Below, piece after piece: positions 60,724 through 64,000 of a stretch of 64,000 bases of DNA. This DNA comes from Amycolatopsis sp. EV170708-02-1 (GTDB taxonomy: Bacteria > Actinomycetota > Actinomycetes > Mycobacteriales > Pseudonocardiaceae). Position 1 is the first letter of the stretch, and the number at the start of each line of letters is the position of its first letter. Position numbers and translations under genes: made by a program. The stretch lies in assembly GCF_022479115.1 (NCBI RefSeq), contig NZ_CP092497.1, positions 8,990,001-9,054,000 on the forward strand, read 5' to 3'. The notes under the pieces are model-generated. The model was not told the DNA's origin. It ran no database searches and saw only the letters and a program-made list of their open reading frames with translations.

Positions 60724-62210
60724 CGCGGCGCCAATCCCGTGAGATCGAAGGACTCGCTGACCTGGTTGCGGACGAACCCGGTCACCTTGCTCTTCGCCAC
60801 GATCACGTTGGGGAACAGGAAAAGCCAGTCCGCGGCGGCGTCTTCGGACAGCCGCCGCGCGACCTGGCGCATCGCGTCGATCTGCTCCTGGGGCGTTCCG
60901 GAGTCGGCCTTCGCCAGGTTCTGCTGGACGGGCTTGCCGTCGTAACCCCAGTAGTACTTCGGCCTGCCGAACGTCACGATGTCGCGCGCCTCGACGTGCT
61001 GGATGATCGACAGGTCGTAGTCGCGGTCGGTGAAGACCTGCTTGAGCCACACCGCCGGGAAGTCCAGCGGCTCGATCGTCACCGTGACCCCGACGTCCGC
61101 CAGTTGCGAGGACACCACCTGCGCGGCCGACACCGCGTACGGCAGGTTCGGGATCCGGAGGCGCAGCGTCGGATGGGGCTGTCCCGCTTCGGCGAGCAGC
61201 GCTTTCGCCTTCGCGGGATCGAACGGGTACGCGTTCGACAGGTCCTCGTACCAGGGATCCGTCGGCGGGACCATGCTGCCGATGAGCGTGCCGCGGCCGG
61301 CCCATGCCGTGTCCAGCAGCGCTTTCCGGTCGATGGCGTACGACAGCGCTTTTCTCACCCGGACGTCGTTCAGCGGCGGGCGCGCGTTGTTGAACGCGAG
61401 TGTGACCTCGCTGTTGGTCGTGCCTTCGACGACGGTGAACCGGTCGTCGCTCTGGAACTGCGGGATCGAATCCGGCACGGTGATCGCGGAGATGACGTCG
61501 ATCCCGTTGCTGAGCAAGGCGTTGTTGAGCGCCGTCGGATCCTTGATGTACTTGAGGACCACGGTCGAATAGGCCGGTTTCCGACCCCAGTACGCGGGAT
61601 TCTCCTTGAGCACGATGGAGTCGCCACGACGCCGCGAGGACACCGTGTACGGCCCCGTGCCGACCGGTTTGTTCGCCAGATCCGCGACCCCGGTCGGGCT
61701 GAACATCGCGCCGAGGCGGCTGGTGAGGCTGAACAGCCAGCCGTTGCTGGGTTTCGTGAGCACGACCCGCGCGTGATCCGGCGCCACCACGTCGACCCGG
61801 TCGACGACGTCCATTGTGGACTTGATCGACACGGTCCAGTCCGTCTTCACGCGCATCAGCGAGAACTTGACATCCTCGGCGGTGAACGGCGCCCCGTTGC
61901 TGAACTTCGCGTTCTTCCGGAGCTTGAAGTCGTAGGTTTTGCGGTCTTCCGAGATCGTCCACGATTCGGCCAGCAGCGGCACGATCTTCGCGTTCGCGTC
62001 GAGCTTCACCAGGCCCTCGTAGACGTTGTAGAGCAAGGCCTGCGGGATGGCGGCGCCGTCCGTGCGGGTGAAGTCGAAGTTCGCGGGTTCGGCGGTGTAG
62101 CCGATGGCGAGCGTGCCGGGATCCTTGGCGACCGTGGCACTCGAACCGGCGGAGCAGCCGGACGCCACCAGCAGCAACGCCCACACTGCCGCGTGAATCC
62201 GGGCTTTCAT
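60720..62210 (-). CDS. Peptide/nickel-type ABC transporter substrate-binding lipoprotein
   Basis: A 496-residue SBP family 5 protein. Lipobox VASGCSAG, then LAIGYTAEPANFDFTRTDGA and VPLLAESWTISEDRKTYDFK, the family's hallmark, and RKALSYAIDRKALLDTAWAG. ATG at 62210 follows an AGGGGGCAGG ribosome site. First gene of the operon. The family binds di/oligopeptides, opines, heme or nickel; with amidase, SDR and aldehyde dehydrogenase downstream an amide-bearing metabolite is a plausible ligand. Confidence 0.94.
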   Translation of the reverse strand: MKARIHAAVWALLLVASGCSAGSSATVAKDPGTLAIGYTAEPANFDFTRTDGAAIPQALLYNVYEGLVKLDANAKIVPLLAESWTISEDRKTYDFKLRKNAKFSNGAPFTAEDVKFSLMRVKTDWTVSIKSTMDVVDRVDVVAPDHARVVLTKPSNGWLFSLTSRLGAMFSPTGVADLANKPVGTGPYTVSSRRRGDSIVLKENPAYWGRKPAYSTVVLKYIKDPTALNNALLSNGIDVISAITVPDSIPQFQSDDRFTVVEGTTNSEVTLAFNNARPPLNDVRVRKALSYAIDRKALLDTAWAGRGTLIGSMVPPTDPWYEDLSNAYPFDPAKAKALLAEAGQPHPTLRLRIPNLPYAVSAAQVVSSQLADVGVTVTIEPLDFPAVWLKQVFTDRDYDLSIIQHVEARDIVTFGRPKYYWGYDGKPVQQNLAKADSGTPQEQIDAMRQVARRLSEDAAADWLFLFPNVIVAKSKVTGFVRNQVSESFDLTGLAPR

Positions 62211-62229
62211 CCTGCCCCCTGACCGGTAG

Positions 62230-62244
62230 ACTGGTCTGACCAGT
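62230..62244. promoter_or_regulatory. FadR/GntR-type operator
   Basis: ACTGGTCTGACCAGT is a perfect 7-1-7 palindrome containing TGGTCTGACCA, which fits the T-x-GT-N3-AC-x-A pattern of FadR-group regulators. It lies in the 60-base gap between the divergent binding-protein and regulator genes, so one site could shut both. Confidence 0.8.
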
Positions 62245-62270
62245 AAACCAGACGAGACGGCAGGGTCAAG

Positions 62271-63014
62271 ATGGAATTCGAGCCGGTCGCCCCTGTCCGC
62301 GCGTACCAGCGTGTCGTCGAACAGATCGAGGAAGCCGTGTTCAGCGGCCGGATCAAACCGGGCGACCGGCTGCCGAGCGAACGCGAGCTGATGGTCCAGT
62401 TCGACGTCGGCCGCTCGACCGTGCGCGAGGCGCTGCGCGTGCTGCAAGCGGCGGAGATGATCCGCTCACGGCCCGGAGATCCGCGCGGACCCGAGGTGCT
62501 GGCCGCCTCCCCCGCCGCGTTGCACCGGTCGATGCACCGGCTCGCGCGGGCCGACCATCTCGGGTTGTCCGAACTCCTGCAGTTCCGCATGGTGCTCGAC
62601 GGTTCCGCACATCTGCTCGCCGCGCAGCTCAGGACGGACGACCATCTCGCCGAGCTGGACGCCGCGCTGGAGGCGATGCGCGCCGGCGTCTCGAAGGGAT
62701 TCGCGGAGTTCTCCCACGCGGACGTCGCGTTCCACGAGGCGATCGCCCGTGCGACGGGGAATCCGCTGCTGGTGATCAGCGGCGAGGTCGTCCGCGGCGT
62801 CGTACTGGAACTCATCGAGGACAAACTGGAGCACGCCGACGACCGGACGGCGCTGATGCGCAACTGGCTGACGCATCACGAAGAGGTGCTCGGCGCGATC
62901 CGGGACTCCGACGGCGAACGCGCTTCGCGGCTGGCGAAGCAGGCGCTCTACGACAACTACGCCGAGTACGTCCCTGAAGAGCAACGACGTCTCTTACTGC
63001 CGCTGCTCGCTTGA
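62271..63014 (+). CDS. FadR-group GntR transcriptional regulator
   Basis: A 247-residue regulator. The winged helix is at about residues 10-75 (AVFSGRIKPGDRLPSERELM, VGRSTVREALRVLQAAEMIR). The FCD ligand domain follows, with metal-site candidates Asp/His in FSHADVAFHEAIARATGNPL and HHEEVLGAIRDSDGERA. It is divergent from the Dpp-type operon, with an ideal operator between, so it likely represses that operon until its ligand is present. A TTA codon (62994-62996) lies six codons before the end. Confidence 0.94.
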   Translation: MEFEPVAPVRAYQRVVEQIEEAVFSGRIKPGDRLPSERELMVQFDVGRSTVREALRVLQAAEMIRSRPGDPRGPEVLAASPAALHRSMHRLARADHLGLSELLQFRMVLDGSAHLLAAQLRTDDHLAELDAALEAMRAGVSKGFAEFSHADVAFHEAIARATGNPLLVISGEVVRGVVLELIEDKLEHADDRTALMRNWLTHHEEVLGAIRDSDGERASRLAKQALYDNYAEYVPEEQRRLLLPLLA

Positions 63015-63035
63015 CCCGCCTTTACACTCACTCAG

Positions 63036-64000
63036 GTGGGGGATATCAACCAACCTTCGACCACCCGGCAAGGCGTCGGTCTCGCGCTGTCCGGCGGCGG
63101 CTACCGCGCGATGTTGTTCCACACCGGGGCCCTGTGGCGGCTCAACGAACTCGGCTGGCTGTCGAAGATCTCGACGTTCTCCAGCGTTTCGGGCGGCTCG
63201 ATCGCGGCCGGCGTGCTCGCGCACGCTTGGGCCGATCTGAGCTTCGAAAACGGTGTCGCGGTCAACTTCTCCGACAAGGTCGTCGCACCGATCCGGAACC
63301 TGGCCCGTAAACGGCTCGACATCCCGGTCACCTTGCTCGCCATGGCCGTTCCGTGGCGGAGCGCCGGCGAGGAACTCGCGCGGGTGTACGCGAAACACCT
63401 GTTCGGCGACTGCTGCCTGAAGGACATCGACCCCGACGGCCCGCAGTTCGTCTTCACCGCGACGAACCTGCAGGACGGCGCGCTGTGGTGGTTCTTCCGG
63501 CAGAACGGCCCGCACGGGAACATCCCGCTCGCGACCGCGGTGGCCGCGTCTTCGGCGTTCCCGCCGATGCTTTCGCCCGTGGTGATCCAGGATCCGCATT
63601 CCGACGAGCGGAAACGCAAGATCGTGCTGAGCGACGCCGGCGTCTACGACAACCTCGGCCTGGACCCGGTCGAAGGGCACGCGACGGTGCTGGTGAGCGA
63701 CGCGGGCAAGCGGATGAAGGTCACGCCGAAGGTCAGCCGCGACTGGGGACGGCAGCTGCTGCGCGTGCTCGACGTGATCGACAACCAGGTGCGCGAACTG
63801 CGGCGGGGCGCGCTGCTGAAGTCCTATGTGGAGAAGGATTTCACGGGCGCCTACTGGGGGTCTTACGTCGATCTCGCGAACTTCCAGCTCGAAGATTCGC
63901 TGGACGCGCCCGCCGAGCTCACGCACGGGCTGGCGGAAACCCCGACGCGGCTGACGAAACTGCCGGAAGTGCTGCAGGAGCGGTTGATCAACTGGGGTTA
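63036..64000 (+). CDS. Patatin-like phospholipase, 3' end cut off by the window
   Basis: A patatin-type lipid acyl hydrolase, 321 complete codons visible. Oxyanion motif GVGLALSGGGYRAMLFHTGA, nucleophile Ser in FSSVSGGSIAAGVLAHAWAD and catalytic Asp in VLSDAGVYDNLG. The frame is still open at the last base (RLINWG...). GTG at 63036 has no ribosome site; TACACT 7 bases upstream could be the -10 of a leaderless transcript. It acts on membrane lipids; specificity unknown. Confidence 0.9.
   Translation, partial: MGDINQPSTTRQGVGLALSGGGYRAMLFHTGALWRLNELGWLSKISTFSSVSGGSIAAGVLAHAWADLSFENGVAVNFSDKVVAPIRNLARKRLDIPVTLLAMAVPWRSAGEELARVYAKHLFGDCCLKDIDPDGPQFVFTATNLQDGALWWFFRQNGPHGNIPLATAVAASSAFPPMLSPVVIQDPHSDERKRKIVLSDAGVYDNLGLDPVEGHATVLVSDAGKRMKVTPKVSRDWGRQLLRVLDVIDNQVRELRRGALLKSYVEKDFTGAYWGSYVDLANFQLEDSLDAPAELTHGLAETPTRLTKLPEVLQERLINWG

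Noticed and set aside
1..64000. tRNA, rRNA, CRISPR arrays, insertion sequences, attachment sites
   Set aside because: No T-loop/acceptor pattern, spaced identical repeats, transposase or integrase was noticed by eye; tRNAscan and repeat searches would be needed for certainty.

Overview
The window is about 70% GC and densely packed. It uses GTG and TTG starts freely, and its regulators and enzymes (PadR, TetR, FadR-type GntR, MmyB-type XRE, LuxR/HisKA_3 pairs, PASTA-less Ser/Thr kinases, DUF6474-like and TM0106-type proteins) are typical of a filamentous actinomycete. A Pseudonocardiaceae member such as Amycolatopsis is my best guess; that genus call is inference. No rRNA, tRNA, CRISPR array, integrase or insertion sequence was recognised.

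Layout. 1-2.7 kb: truncated glycosyltransferase, a 26-residue membrane peptide, and a Crp/Fnr regulator preceded by a translationally coupled 40-residue membrane peptide. 2.7-9.4 kb: LuxR/HisKA_3 two-component pair, membrane protein, MmyB-type repressor divergent from a drug-efflux MFS pump, and a sigma-factor/VOC-protein pair. 9.4-19.5 kb: gamma-glutamyltransferase, FAD monooxygenase with divergent TetR, UDP-glucose dehydrogenase, SDR, PadR with a frameshifted methyltransferase, and a frameshifted TM0106-type nuclease. 19.6-23.2 kb: a four-gene OpuC/ProU-type osmoprotectant ABC operon. 23.4-26.4 kb: a YcnI-CopC-CopD copper locus. 26.4-33.0 kb: methyltransferase, NB-ARC/TPR protein, phosphotransferase, XRE-TPR regulator and a Cys-rich small-protein pair. 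33.3-36.7 kb: beta-glucosidase/MFS pair with divergent TetR. 36.7-37.2 kb: a noncoding stretch with palindromes and three perfect actinobacterial DnaA boxes. 37.2-42.1 kb: PLP-fold deaminase/aldolase, aldonolactone oxidase, PRPP synthetase, a frameshifted NAD(P)-binding protein and a conserved hypothetical. 42.4-48.9 kb: two tandem membrane Ser/Thr kinases, then two coupled CitE/malyl-CoA-lyase-type genes. 49.0-53.8 kb: a likely defence island. 53.9-63.0 kb: an eight-gene operon (Dpp-type ABC transporter, aldehyde dehydrogenase, SDR, amidase) under a divergent FadR-type regulator. The right edge holds a truncated patatin-like phospholipase.

The most unusual part is 49.0-53.8 kb. An AAA15-type ATPase overlaps a DUF4276 (Toprim-like) gene. 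Next to it is a TIR-STAND protein whose C-terminal helical domain occurs again as two free-standing coupled genes transcribed divergently from it. I read this as a candidate NLR-like conflict system with detached partner domains; I do not recognise the shared domain. One partner gene ends at a G8 tract whose length decides its C-terminus.

At the whole-window scale, a family of GAAGG...CCTTC palindromes sits at gene ends, often starting in the stop codon. A short palindrome GTCCAY-NNN-GGAC recurs mostly inside genes using rare codons. Three genes are each broken by one missing base in a G4/C4 run, which may be a sequencing artefact.
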